The translations under genes and the position numbers were made by a program. Positions 44,650 through 55,498 of a DNA stretch of 64,000 nucleotides are shown here, piece after piece (the stretch's first letter is position 1; the number at the start of each line of letters is the position of its first letter). Below the pieces are notes generated by a model. That model saw only the letters and a program-made list of their open reading frames with translations. It had not been told where the DNA came from and did no database searches. The stretch is from Adiantum capillus-veneris (lineage: Eukaryota; Streptophyta; Polypodiopsida; Polypodiales; Pteridaceae). The stretch is from assembly GCA_014529385.2 (NCBI GenBank), contig CM043950.1:76115435-76179434 (forward strand), given 5' to 3'.

Positions 44650-45630
44650 CATGAGAAAATTGAAGAGCTGATGCAAACTAAAGTTCAATCTCATGTGAAG
44701 AATGAGATTCTCCAAAACATGCTATGCATGGACTTGACTAGTCATTAGAGAAGTGAGTACTTGCATATGCTAGAGCAGTTATCTAACTTGTTTATCACTT
44801 CTTATGAGGAGATAAGAGGCTTTAAGGTAGAGGATATTCACATTCCCCTTAAGGAAGGAGATCATCCCGTATGTCAAAAGCTAAGAAGGATGAGATAGGT
44901 ACAACTTGATTCTCTTAAAGAAGTGGTAGATAAGATTCTCAAAGACGACTTAGTATATCCGATGAGTACTACAAATGGGTCAGTCCCATTGTTGTTACAC
45001 CAAAGAAGATTGGTAAATGGAGAATTTGTGTGGATTATAAGACACTAAGCACATCAATGAAGAGGGATTCATATCCTCTTTATTTCAATGATGATATATT
45101 GGATAAGTTAGAGGACATTAGAGGTACAATGTATGTGATGGGTTCTCAATATATTTTCAGCTCTCTTTGCCTCTTTAAGATCAAAATAATACCACTTTTA
45201 TCACAACATGGGGATTGTATTGCTAACACATTCCTCCTTTTGGTCTCATGAATGGTTGTTCTTGGCACCATAGGCATGTCAACCAAGTGTTCTCTCCTTC
45301 CCTTGGAGAGTTGTGAAGGATCTTATCAGTAATTTTGTGTTTATAGCTCTAGGGAAGATCATTGATCAAAGATTGAGTTGGCTTTTAAATGATTGATGAG
45401 TATGGAGGTCAATTGAATCCAAAGAAGTGCCATCTTGCACAACCAAGAGTGAAGTTCTTGGGACACATTATTTTTAAAAATGGAATTGAAGTGCATCCTG
45501 ATAAAGTCAACACTTTTGTTCTCGTATCATCACCCATGGACACAAAACAATTGTCTACTTTAATACAAATGGTGAATTATATGTCAAGGTCTTTTTTGCT
45601 ATCCTCTCAACTTCTTTATCCTCTACAACA

Positions 45631-46288
45631 GGGTAGGTGCATGATCAGGGATACCCACTTTATGCACTTTGGTGTGAAGTGTGACACTTAGGATGTCCCA
45701 AGCATATGCCTATGTGGAGCCTCTACTTTATCTACTATAATGGCCAACTAGGATGGAAAAGCTAAAAAATACCCTTGGATGATGAAAAACCGCTAAAAAA
45801 TGTAGGTTTAACCCCAAGATATATGCCAAAGATGAACTAAACAAACATTTTTTGGTGAATTGGATGGAAAACGAACTTACAAAGCCTAATCTTCATACAT
45901 TTTTTTTTGTGAACACTCTTGCATCAGATACTAGAAACTATTTTTTATCCAAGGGTATTTTTTAAAAAGTACTTCAAGAAAAAGCATTAAATATATTGTT
46001 TAATATTTTTTATAAGTATTAACATAATAGTATATAAATATATATTAGAGATCCATCAAAATATAACCGATAAAATTTGAAATATTTTGCATAGCCACAT
46101 TCCTTGAAAGATTATCTCTATCAAATGATTGTTGGATCTTGCAGAATGATCATTACATCCATAGATATCTTATGCACAAAAATCATAGTTAAACTGAAGG
46201 AATTTTTGAAGAAGTTATTTAATAGAAATTACCCAAAAGGCCAAAAAATACCAGTAAATCAAATTAAGTTCCTCAACATGTGCATGAT

Positions 46289-46375
<87 letters not shown>

Positions 46376-46685
46376 CCAACACAATAATTGATGTGATACT
46401 TACATCAACATCTTCATTAGCAATGCCATGTTGTGATATGGCGTGGTCCATGTCAAACCAAGAGAACCCTTGCACACTAAAAGTACTCTATTGGTGGAAT
46501 TAGTTAGAAATCAAGATGAGTGAATGTGTTCTTTACTATGTGTTCCATGTGGCCACAAATTATTGGCTTCAAAAGATAAGCATAACTAGCATAATATGGC
46601 ACATCATTGGAATAAAAGACCTTTTTTGGCATTTTGAAACGGTCTAAAGTGCACAAACTAGGTACACCTGATCTTGCACACACCC
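45631..46685. mobile_element. 1055-bp terminal-inverted-repeat element inside Gypsy-2
   Basis: The gypsy frame is split exactly here. The insert begins GGGTAGGTGCATGATCAGG and ends CCTGATCTTGCACACACCC. Read inward the two ends match at about 20 of 25 bases, with weaker matching to about 43 bp (..actttatgcacttt / ..agtttgtgcacttt). AACA flanks both sides (45627-45630 and 46686-46689; CAACA if the terminal C is counted out). The interior has no gene, is AT-rich and holds an (AT)n run. It behaves like a non-autonomous DNA transposon of undetermined superfamily. Confidence 0.75.
46291..46372. repeat. (AT)n microsatellite
   Basis: About 80 bp of AT dinucleotides with one phase break near 46327, inside the TIR element. 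Confidence 0.95.
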
Positions 46686-47330
46686 AACAAGTGGCAAAGT
46701 TGGATCCTATAGAGTGGACAAATGAATGTGAAGAATTGATTCAAAGTTTCAGCAAAGTTTTGGTTGTCTTGCAGCCATGCAAGCTCCTAATTTGAAGAAA
46801 GAATTTTATACTAATACATTAGTGGGTGAAGATGCTATTGAAGCTATCCTTATACAAAGAGGTAAGGATTCCTAGTACATGAAGCCTATCTATTGTGCAA
46901 GCATAGCAAAGATGGAGGTATGGAAGAGCTATATGGAGGTAGAGCTCATCATGGTGAGTGCAGTGTATGCATGCAGAAGATCTAGTCACTATCTTCTTCC
47001 GACACCATTCACTTGTCTCACTACATACACTCTACAACCGCAGTTGATAAATAGCTCTTCTTTGTCAAAAAGACTCATGACGTGGATTGTGGAGCTACAA
47101 CATTCCAATTTTTGTTTCTTGTTGAAGAGAGTATATGTGCTACATTGGCTTATTTGTTCATTTATAAAGAAACCCCTCTTCTCATCAAGAACATAGTGAA
47201 GAAGCAACACATAATATCTCCAAGCATAGATGATGCTCTCCCATTGTTTTTTGATGGTTCTTACAGAAAAATCCATGGAAAATATTTAGAGGGAGAAAAG
47301 GGTATTTTGATAACCAAGACAGGCTAGAGG

Positions 47331-47584
47331 CAGAAATCATGCATTGTTGGTACCAAAAGAAGACCTTTTTTGTTCTACCTAATTGGTACTTCTACGTATG
47401 TTTAGGTTGTTTTGGAGAGAACCTTTTTCATCCTTTGAATTTAAGTATTGTAGAGGGGAATCTATTAAAAATTGAAACTACAGTACACCACTCATTTGAA
47501 AGAAAATGTGGGTGGGGCACTTATGAATGGGAGTTGTATGTTTGAACTTGTGCGACATGTCATTCTCTCTCTCGCATTAGGAAA
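47331..47584. other. Unassigned sequence right of Gypsy-2
   Basis: Short frames only; no family recognised. The gypsy similarity has faded by here. Confidence 0.35.
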
Positions 47585-47914
47585 GTGGGGTCTTCGGCTA
47601 TGCACCATCGTGACCATGAGGATACATGCAAGGAAGTCTTCTATGCTAGGGATTCACTAGACAAGGGGAAGAAGCCTAGGACCATGGATGCAAGGTCCCC
47701 CCTCACAAGTACAAAATCTCCTTGCAGCATTAACACCCCAAACACAAGAGCTAGCAAGGGGAGCTTCTCTATGAATAAATCAACTAAGTCTGGAGTGCTT
47801 TTTGGCAAGGATGAAACAAAAACATCTACAAAATCCAGAGGTTGGTGTTCCTCCTTTCCATGTGTACACTGTTGTGTGGTGTCACAAGATTTGATTTTCT
47901 TTCTTGCAAGGTAG
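47585..47914 (+). CDS. Hypothetical 109-codon frame, possible exon
   Basis: The frame from ATG 47585 gives a Ser/Thr/Lys-rich, hydrophilic protein (RSPLTSTKSPCSINTPNTRASKGSFSMNKSTKSG) ending 'SQDLIFFLAR'. The last codons run into gcaag|gtagct, a possible donor site, so it might be an exon. It lies on the same strand as the frames at 48279-48907. I recognise no family, and a chance frame cannot be excluded. Confidence 0.3.
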   Translation: MGSSAMHHRDHEDTCKEVFYARDSLDKGKKPRTMDARSPLTSTKSPCSINTPNTRASKGSFSMNKSTKSGVLFGKDETKTSTKSRGWCSSFPCVHCCVVSQDLIFFLAR

Positions 47915-48286
47915 CTATTGTCATTTGAAGGTTTTAAGGTTTTGATCCCTATCTTTTTTCTTATTGAATTGCTTGCATGCAAGTGTAAATTTGGTATCTT
48001 GAGAGCTCTCCATTTTTTTCTTTGCATTGCTTGCATGCAAGTATATGTGCAATGAGAAAAACACAAATTTAAAGCTTTGTAGGGCAGTGAAGGTTAAAAA
48101 ATAATATAAAGAAGTTTACAATACTAAATTTTGCACTGTATAGTACCAAATTTTGCATTGGCAAGGTCATCCATGTGATAAAGAGCAGTTTAGAATCTTT
48201 GTATTGAGTTTTACATTACTGAAATGTCACCAAATGAAAGGCATATAGGAAACATACTTAGGTATTTGGATTGGTAGAATGAGGAC

Positions 48287-48907
48287 ATGTCCAATGAGAT
48301 TTGTGTTTCCACATTGTCGGAAAAAACAAGAAAGGAGGAATATCCTCTTCTGGCCAAGTTTTGTTACACAACCAAAGAGCTTCATGACAAGTATGGTCAA
48401 AGCATGGACGGTGTGCTTCCAAAGGATCTTATGGAAGAAGATCTCCCTGATGACTACTGGTGGAATGTTTCCAAGCAAAGCTCAGAATGCAAATATTTAC
48501 TTGAATCATGTGCATCCAAGACTAGTTGAGGATTGCAGGTTCTTGTTTCACAAGGTGTACCAAGCCCCTCCACCTTGTGGGGCGATCATTGCAAAGTTTT
48601 CCACTGCTTTTCTTTTGAGAAATGCAATGTGGCAACAAAGGACCCTATGCCCCATAAGGTTGCATGGGCCATGTTTGGAGAGAGTGTACTCAATATGTGC
48701 GCTAGCCACCCTGAAGGGTTGGAGCAGAAGGTTGAAACTTGGCGAAGGGAAAATGGTGCCTCCCACAAAGTCCACCCCTCATCTATTAAGAAACCCCACC
48801 TTACACAAAGTGGTATTAGTTCCTATGCAGAGGTAGACCCCCCACAATGTCAAGTAGAGACACCTGACTATATTATAAACTTGGAAAGTATTGTTGAGAG
48901 AGTGCCT
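48287..48907 (+). pseudogene. Unidentified reading frame interrupted by Copia-3, left part
   Basis: Two plus-strand frames look coding: 48287-48529 ('EEYPLLAKFCYTTKELHDKYGQSMDGVLPKDLMEEDLPDDYWWNV') and 48533-48907 ('VSQGVPSPSTLWGDHCKVFHCFSFEKCNVATKDPMPHKVAWAMFGESVLNMCASHPEGLEQKVETWRRENG'). They are separated by a stop and a short shift. The second ends exactly at the Copia-3 insertion ('SIVERVP') and continues in the same frame after the element at 54103 ('QTCAATSHRLKDLRASLQAEKENVFESG'). This suggests a once-continuous gene, host or transposon. No family recognised. Confidence 0.45.
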
Positions 48908-49200
48908 TGTAGACATGTAGTAGTGTTAGTGTGTATACGCGCTTCACCAGGGGCACTTTTCTCCCACTTGTTTTTTCCCCCTGGACATCTGGTGTGAAAG
49001 GACACCTTATCTCTTAGGGTCTCATATAAGCTTTGTAGCTCTGAGTTTGTAAATACTCTATTATTCTAATACAGAGAGATAGACTACAGAGATCTCATAC
49101 GCAATCTCTGTGTCTTCTCCTTCTCCATATTCTTCCTACTCTGAGTTGATATCTTCCTTCTGTTTCTTGTTTCATCATCTTCAAAAATTGGTATCAGAGC
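48908..49200 (+). repeat. Copia-3 5' LTR and primer site
   Basis: The LTR carries a TATA-like ctcatataagc (about 49020), a polyadenylation zone and CT-rich 3' sequence. The primer site TTGGTATCAGAGC follows one base after its end. Confidence 0.92.
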
Positions 49201-49584
49201 AAGGTGATTCCAGAGCCTCTACTTGCGTTTTCGCGTCCGCGCGCGCAATCGCAGTTTTCAGGCAGTTTTCGGAAAATTTGCTCGTGCGAGCATCCTCGAC
49301 GTTCCGAGAGTATTCTCAATAGGTGACCTAGGGTTTTACCCCCCTTTTGAAGCCGTTCGAGCCCTCAGAATTTTGTTCTGAGCAGCGTAGCAGAAGTTAC
49401 TTTTCGGAGGCGTTTAGATCAAGAGGGTGTGCTTTTTGACAGATTTTCTTTAGGTAAACAGTTCTTTTGGGAAGCAGCTTGTCTTAGCTTTGTGCTAAGA
49501 TTTTATGTAGAGTTTTGCTTTCATTGGAGAGGAGATTTGTGAATATCTTGGAGGTTCTTTTGCTGTCTTGAGTGCATCCACAGT

Positions 49585-50470
49585 ATGGATCAATCTACGG
49601 AGAAAGAGATTTTTGGTGCGTTTAATTCCGAAGACAAATTGGATGGTACCAACTATTCTCTTTGGTCTTTTATGGCCAAAATGTTTTGGTTGGTAAAGGA
49701 TTGTGGGATTATGTATCTAGAGATGAAGTTCGTCCAGTTAGCATTGCACCTGCCACGCCTAGTCGTCGTGGTGCAGCTGTTGGTGCAGGACCCTCACAAG
49801 TCACTCCAGAGCAAAAGAAATGGGATACTAAAGATGCACAAGCTATGGATGTGATTGCCTTAACCATAAAGAGGACAATCACACCACATATGAGATCTTG
49901 CAGAACTTCTGAGGATGCTTGGAACACTCTGCAAGCTATGTTTCGAGGAAGAAACGCTGCCAGAATAGAGTTTTTGACAAAATACAGATGGACGAAGGTG
50001 ACGATATCGTCGAGCATCTTACAAAAATCAGGGATCTTAAAGAGCAATTGCTTAGCATTGATGAAGTGATTCCAGAGAAGGACTTGGTTTCCAAAACACT
50101 CAATTCACTACCACCATCTTATTTGACTTTTCAGACTTCTTTGACTCTGTCTTTGCGAGCTAATCCTGAGTCTCTTCGTTTTGAAGAGTTAGTGGCTTTG
50201 CTATTGCAAAAGGATCAATCATGTAAGAACAAGTCTTTACAGGTGGATGGTATGGATCATGCTCTTGTTGTACAGAACAAAAACAAGGGTAAAGAGAGTG
50301 CTCATCACTCCAAGTCTGGTGCAGGACAGTCTTCAGAGAATTCTAAAGGTGATGCCGACAAGTCCAAGAAGAAAGGTAAATGTCACTACTGCAAGAAACC
50401 TGGTCACTACATTAGTGAGTGTAAAAAGCGAATTGCTAAAGAAAAGAAGAAAGAGTCAAGTTTGGTTGTT
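49585..50470 (+). pseudogene. Copia-3 gag
   Basis: The frame starts at ATG 49585 (MDQSTEKEIFGAFNSEDKLDGTNYSLW), the typical copia gag opening 'KLDGTNYxxW'. A frameshift near 49660 moves to 'KGLWDYVSRDE...EQKKWDTKDAQAMDVIALTIKRTI', and a second near 49970 to 'FDKIQMDEGDDIVEHLTKIRDLKEQL', 'LNSLPPSYLTFQTSL' and 'LRFEELVALLLQKDQ'. The zinc knuckle CHYCKKPGHYISEC (CX2CX4HX4C) at about 50382-50422 closes the nucleocapsid. All usual parts are present but need two frame changes. Confidence 0.9.
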
Positions 50471-50851
50471 TCAGCTTCTAGTGATTCTCCTACAGCTAAA
50501 GAAGAGTCTGCAAACTTTGTGCAGGATTCTTATGCTTTCTTAGTATATTCAGATTTTTCTGCTTACAGTGTTGACGAGACACAAATGATTTGGTACTTTG
50601 ATAGTGGTGCATCCAGGCATATTACTTCAAGGAAGGATTTGTTTTGTTCATTGGATGCAGCTCTAGCAGGAAAGAAGATGACATGTGCAGATAATGCTTC
50701 TTATTCAATCAAAGGCGTTGGTAAGATTTTGATTACCATTTCAGATGGTTCATATTTATGCTTGCCAGATGTCTTATATGTTCCAGGGATCAAGAAGAAT
50801 TTGTTGTCTGTATCCTCTCTTGCAAAAAATGGTCTTCGGGTCATTTTTTGA
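50470..50851 (+). pseudogene. Copia-3 aspartic protease
   Basis: The frame that carries the zinc knuckle continues into 'WYFDSGASRHITSRKDLF', with the D-S-G active site. It goes on through 'CADNASYSIKGVGKI', 'LPDVLYVPGIKKNLLSVSSLAKNG', the typical copia protease-to-integrase junction. A one-base frameshift at about 50850 ends the frame. The integrase continues in the next frame. Confidence 0.92.
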
Positions 50852-52279
50852 GGATGACAGATGTGTTGTACGAGATCAAGAGAATGGTTATTCTCTTATC
50901 ACTACAGGTACGCTGGAAAATGGACTATTTGTGCTAGATCGTTATGAAAAGCAGATTCAGGTATGTATTGCAGAAACAAAGACTCGGGACAAGCAGGATG
51001 CTGAGTTGTGGCATGCTAGATTTGGGCATGTTGGTTATGGCAGTTTGATGACTTTACAACGTCATAATATGGTATATGATTTGTCTTTATTGGAGATTCC
51101 ACCAAGACATGTATGTGAAGGTTGCGTTCTTGGAAAGATGCACAGATTTTCATTTTCGCACGATGGTTTAGTTAAAGGGACACGAAAGTTGCAGCTTGTA
51201 CACAGTGATGTATGTGGTCTTATGAGGACGCCATCTATAGGAAACAACCATCTATAGGAAACAACCTTTATTTTGTGACCTTCATTGATGACTTTTCCAG
51301 GTTTTGTTGGGTGTATCCACTCAAAGCAAAGTCAGATGTGTTTGCAATTTTTCAACATTATGTCGCCATGGTTGAAAATGAAACAGGTTGCAAAGTACAG
51401 ACTCTTTGTACCGATCGAGGAGGTGAATACATGTCAGGTGCATTTAAGGATTTTTTGGGAAAGAAAGGCATTAAACACCAATGCACTATGCCATACACAC
51501 CACAACAGAATGGTGTTGTAGAAAGGAAGAACAGGTCTTTAATGGAGACGGCTAGATGTATGCTCAAGGCTAAGAGTTTGCCTCATAAGCTATGGATGGA
51601 GGCAGTTGCTTGTGCAGCACATGTTTTGAACAGGTGTCCTACTCGTGCCTTGAAGACCATTACTCCATATGAAGCTTGGTATGACAGAAAACCTTCAGTC
51701 AGTTATCTTCGTGTTTTCGGTTGTCTTGCTTATGCTCACATCCCTCAATAGTTACGTGGGAAGCTTGATGATAAGGCAATCAAATGTATATTTGTGGGGT
51801 ACAATAGTGGAAGTAAAGGTTATAGACTTTACAATCCTGCTACAAACAAGATTTTTGAAAGTCGTGATGTAATTTTTGCAGAAACTACTGCTCAACCTAT
51901 GGTTGCTTTTGATGTACCTCATATGCAGACACATGATGTATTTGAAGGTTTGCTTCCTTCTTTTGTGGAGAATCAAGAATCACAACAGATTGATAATCTT
52001 GATCAATCTTTTGATCAGCATGTGACACCTCATGATGTAGAGGAAATTGTGCGTGAAGAGCAAGAAGTTCTCAGGGAAGAAAGAACCTTGCCTAAATGGG
52101 TTCAAAAAACTTTGCAGGATAGCAAGTTGGATGCACCGTTGCCACGAAAAACACGTGCTAGTACTACTTTTGGCAGAGAGCAAGTAGATTTGGCTTTCTT
52201 TAGCACTCTTTGTGATGCAGATGAGCCTGATTCATTTAAAAAAGCTTTAGAGTGTGTTCAGTGGAAAGATGCTATGTAG
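50852..52279 (+). pseudogene. Copia-3 integrase
   Basis: The GAG-pre-integrase/zinc region reads 'LWHARFGHVGYGSLMTL' and 'CEGCVLGKMHRFSF' (HHCC finger). The core shows 'VHSDVCGLMRTPS' (first Asp), 'FVTFIDDFSRFCWVYPLK', 'LCTDRGGEYMSGAFKDF' (second Asp) and 'YTPQQNGVVERKNRSLME' (Glu). A 17-bp tandem duplication (51231-51247 and 51248-51264) shifts the frame inside the core. Later 'LRVFGCLAYAHIPQ' meets TAG (51749-51751), and the same frame continues 'KCIFVGYNSGSKGYRLYNP' to a second TAG at 52277-52279. The catalytic triad itself is intact. Confidence 0.92.
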
Positions 52280-53204
52280 CAAGAAATTGATTCTATTCAT
52301 AAGAATCATACATGGGATCTAGTGGACTTGCCTACAGGTAAAAAGCCTATTGGTACAAAGTGGGTTTTTAAGGTAAAAAGGAAACAAGATGGTACTGTTG
52401 ACAGGTACAAAGCAAGGCTTGTGGCAAAAGGCTATGCGCAACAGAAAGGAATAGATTATGATGAAACCTTTGCTCCTACTTCTCGTGCGTCCATAGTTAA
52501 ATCACTAGTTGCAATTGTTGCTCATCATGGTTGGAAAGTGCATCAGTTGGATATCAAAACTACTTTTGAATGGTGATTTGCAGGAAGAAGTTTATGTAAG
52601 TCAACCAAGTGGTTTTTTTGTAAAAGGTCAAGAGCAAAAGGTATGTAGATTGCGTAAAGCTTTGTATGGTCTCAAACAGGCTCCAAGAGCATGGTATGAG
52701 AAGATACATACTTATTTGATTGGCCAGGGATTTCAGAATAGTCCAACAAAAAGTACTTTATATTTCAAAAAGAGAGATGGAGTTCTCATTATGCTAACAC
52801 TTTATGTGGATGATATGCTTCTTACAAGCAATACTGCAGATGAAATTGAAGCGTTTAAAGATGATTTGAGAAAAACCTTTGAGATGTCTGATCTTGGTTT
52901 GCTACATTATTACTTGGGTATTCAGTTTGTGCAATCAGAGGATGGCATATACATGCTGCAGGCAAAATATTTGCATAAAATTTTGGACAAGTTTGGTATG
53001 CAAAGTTGTAAACCAATCTCTACACCCGTAGAAACTGGATCAAAGTTGAGCATGCACGATGTTGGAGAACCTTTTGATGTACATACTTATGCAGCAATGG
53101 TTGGTTGCTTGATATATTTGGTAGGAAACACTTGTCCAGACATTCAATTTGGGGTTTCACAAGCAAGCAGATTTATGCACAACCCAGGTAAGCATCATTG
53201 GTAG
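52280..53204 (+). pseudogene. Copia-3 reverse transcriptase
   Basis: In frame after the TAG, RT blocks are 'TGKKPIGTKWVFKVK', 'RYKARLVAKGYAQQKGIDYDETFAPT', a frameshift near 52565 at the 'TTFLNGDLQEEVYVSQP' block, 'RLRKALYGLKQAPRAWYEKI', the catalytic 'LYVDDMLLT' (YVDD, about 52800) and 'DLGLLHYYLGIQF'. The frame continues to 'YAAMVGCLIYLVGNTCPDIQFGVSQASRFM' and stops at TAG 53202-53204, inside the RT/RNase H junction. Confidence 0.92.
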
Positions 53205-53771
53205 GCCTTGAAGCGCATACTTCGTTACCTTTAAGGTACCCCTAATCTTTCCATGTTCTTTCCAAGGGGGGATATGTATGGAAAGCACAGTTCTACGCAG
53301 CTTCTTGGTTGCAGCGATTCAGATTGGGCTGGTGATTTTGACACACGACATTCCACAAGTGGGAATTGTTTTTTCTTGGTAAATGCATGTATATATTGGC
53401 TAAGCAATAAGCAACCCACAGTGGCTACATCAACTTGTGAAGCTGAGTACAGGACAGCTTTCACGGCAACGGTTGATTGTGTATGGATACGCAGGTTATT
53501 GGCAGATCTTTGTGAGTGTCAACAGGCACCCACTACCATTTTCACTGACAGTCAGAGTGCTATGGCAGTTGCAAGGAATCCAGTATTTCATGCAAGAACA
53601 AAACACATAGAGGTTCACTACCACTATGTCAGGGAAAGGTTACATACAGGGGAGATCACACTAACTTACTGTCCTACACAGGATAACATTGCAGATCTAT
53701 TTACGAAGGCGTTATCACGAGAAAAGTTTGAAGCTTTCCGAAAAGCTTTGGGCTTACTCTCATACACATGA
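53205..53771 (+). pseudogene. Copia-3 RNase H
   Basis: This is the same frame as the RT. After the TAG at 53202-53204 and a second stop near 53234, it gives 'SDSDWAGDFDTRHSTSGNCFFL', 'STCEAEYRTAFTATVDCVWIRRLLADL', 'FTDSQSAMAVARNPVFHARTKHIEVHYHYVRE' and 'DNIADLFTKALSREKFEAFRKALGL'. These are all the standard copia RNase H blocks with Asp-Glu-Asp ligands present. The stop at 53769-53771 lies 36 bp before the polypurine tract. Confidence 0.92.
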
Positions 53772-53807
53772 TGATCTGCTACCTTGTACGGATTCACACT
53801 ATCACTA

Positions 53808-54097
53808 CAGGGGGGATTTGTAAACATGTAGTAGTGTTAGTGTGTATACGCGCTTCACCAAGGGCACTTTTCTCCCACTGGGTTTTTCCCCCTGGACATC
53901 TGGTTGGAAAGGACGCCTTATCTCTTAGGGTCTCATATAATCTTTGTAGCTCTGAGTTTGTAAATACTCTATTCATCTAATACAGAGAGATAGACTACAG
54001 AGATCTCGTACGCAAGATCTGTGTCTTCTCCTTCTCCATCTTCTTCCTACTCTGAGTTGTTATCTTCCTTTTGTTTCCTGTTTCATCATCTTCAACA
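53808..54097 (+). repeat. Copia-3 polypurine tract and 3' LTR
   Basis: caggggggat (53808-53817) is followed by TGTAAACATG at 53819. The LTR ends TTCAACA at 54097 and is followed by the TGCCT duplication. Confidence 0.93.
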
Positions 54098-54460
54098 TGC
54101 CTCAGACATGTGCAGCTACATCCCATAGGCTGAAAGATTTAAGAGCATCTTTGCAAGCAGAGAAAGAAAACGTTTTTGAGAGCGGAGAGTTCCAATGGTG
54201 TTGCAAAGTGGATAAAAGATGACATAGAGAACTATGAAGTACATCTTTGAAAACTAAAGGAGAAAAACCATTGCAATGATGAGGACATCAAAGAGGTGGA
54301 GGTTGATTTGGGAGCCTGTCAATGCCTGCTTTGCCAACTTGGAAACAGTGAGGACATGAAGAAGCTAGAGAAGGAGGTTGATTTGCAACAAGTAATTCTT
54401 GACATTCATGCGTTGAGAAAGTGGTTTTGGTATTTCTGGTCGCTTCTAGTAGTGTTAAAA
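54098..54460 (+). pseudogene. Unidentified reading frame interrupted by Copia-3, right part
   Basis: The frame broken at 48907 continues here in phase: 'QTCAATSHRLKDLRASLQAEKENVFESGEFQWCCKVDKR' and a stop near 54221. A neighbouring frame continues with charged, helical sequence ('KWIKDDIENYEVHL', 'EDIKEVEVDLGACQCLLCQLGNSEDMKKLEKEVDLQQVILDIHALRKW', 54205-54430). It may be a decayed coiled-coil gene. No family recognised. Confidence 0.4.
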
Positions 54461-55498
54461 GCTTCTATTTGGTATTGCCTTAGTAGTTTTGATATGTTTG
54501 GTGGTTTATGGTAGTTTTAGATACTATAATTAATTTTTTGGTATTGGTAGCTTTTCGCAGGTCTGATAGCTCTAAAAAAATTGGATAGTTTGTCATATTC
54601 ATGAAAGCTCTTGGTATTCGTTTAATATTTATAAATCTTGCTTTGATAGTTTTGTCAGTGTTTGCTCCTCTTGCTTCTTTGTGGTACTTGCATATTTTAG
54701 GTAGACTGGTAGCTTAGGTAGATTTTTTGAAATTTTTCTATGCTATTTTGGTATTCTTTGTTCGTAGTCGTATCTTTTGGATCTTTTTTACTCTACTTGC
54801 ATGTTTTTGTATCTTCTATCATGTTGTTTTTAGACATTTGGCAGTCTGGTAATTTGTTGTTTTGGTAGTTCTGGTTGTGTTGCTAATACCACTAAACCCT
54901 TACTAGTAGCTTTTGGTAGTTTTTTTAATATGCTTTAGTAGTTTATGGCGTGGATCAAACAAGGAAGCCCTTTAGGTAGGTAGATATCACTATAGGATAT
55001 TGCAAGATAGGTGATTTGGTAATTTAGTTAGTGGCATTATCTCTTTAGTGTTAAATAGCTTAGGAGTGTGGAGGCTTAGAACAACCTAGCTATCTTTAGC
55101 AAAGAGGAAGTTACACATGTGCCCAAACTTTATGTTTAGCTGGATGAGTCTAGAACTCCCAGCAAATTTTGGCACTTGAAAGAATGTACTTAAAGATAAA
55201 TCAACATTTTTCAAGTTGGTAGATAGTTACGAGCTCCCAGCTACTTTGAGGTGCTCTACATTGAGCTTGCCTATGGCAAAAAGAAAAACAAAATGACATG
55301 AATTGCAAAATGAAATACAAATTTCTTCCACTGCACTTGATATTCATGACTACTCATAGCCAAGAAGTTTAGCCCAATAGGCCAAAAACATGTTTAGGGT
55401 TTTCTTTTCATTCGGAAATAATATTGCCGATTAGTTAGTGAGTTGATTATTTGTCTTACCCTTTAGTTACGTTTACTAACCTTGCCAAAGAAGACAAT
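54461..55498. other. T-rich intergenic or intron-like sequence
   Basis: The phrases ttggtag.ttttggta and gtagtttttg recur loosely at 54430-54960. No gene recognised. One CACTATAGG at 54986 was considered as a CACTA end and rejected. Confidence 0.4.

Larger units (their letters stand above)
44650..47330 (+). mobile_element. Gypsy-2: internal relic of the Gypsy-1 family
   Basis: Broken plus-strand frames repeat Gypsy-1 closely. Pre-RT linker 'HEKIEELMQTKVQSHVKNEILQNMLCMDLTSH' (44652-44747) is followed by 'EYLHMLEQLSNLFITSYEEIRGFK'. RT pieces lie at 45030-45300. The thumb reads 'EYGGQLNPKKCHLAQPRVKFLGHIIFKNGIEVHPDKV' (45401-45510), and the connection region reads 'LLSSQLLYPLQQ' (45598-45630). 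The frame is interrupted there by a TIR element and resumes at 46690 with 'VAKLDPIEWTNECEEL'. It ends in 'FFDGSYRKIHGK' near 47280. No LTRs are present; gag and integrase are missing. It is a truncated, rearranged copy. Confidence 0.85.
48908..54097 (+). mobile_element. Copia-3: nearly complete Ty1/copia retrotransposon
   Basis: Two 279-bp LTRs (48908-49186 and 53819-54097) start TGTA(G/A)ACATG. They differ at about 18 positions (6-7%). A perfect 5-bp duplication TGCCT flanks the element (48903-48907 and 54098-54102). Between them lie the primer site TTGGTATCAGAGC (49188-49200), gag, protease, integrase, RT and RNase H in copia order, and a polypurine tract caggggggat (53808-53817). The coding region has at least four frameshifts and three or more in-frame stops. 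The element is inactive but complete in layout. Confidence 0.95.
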
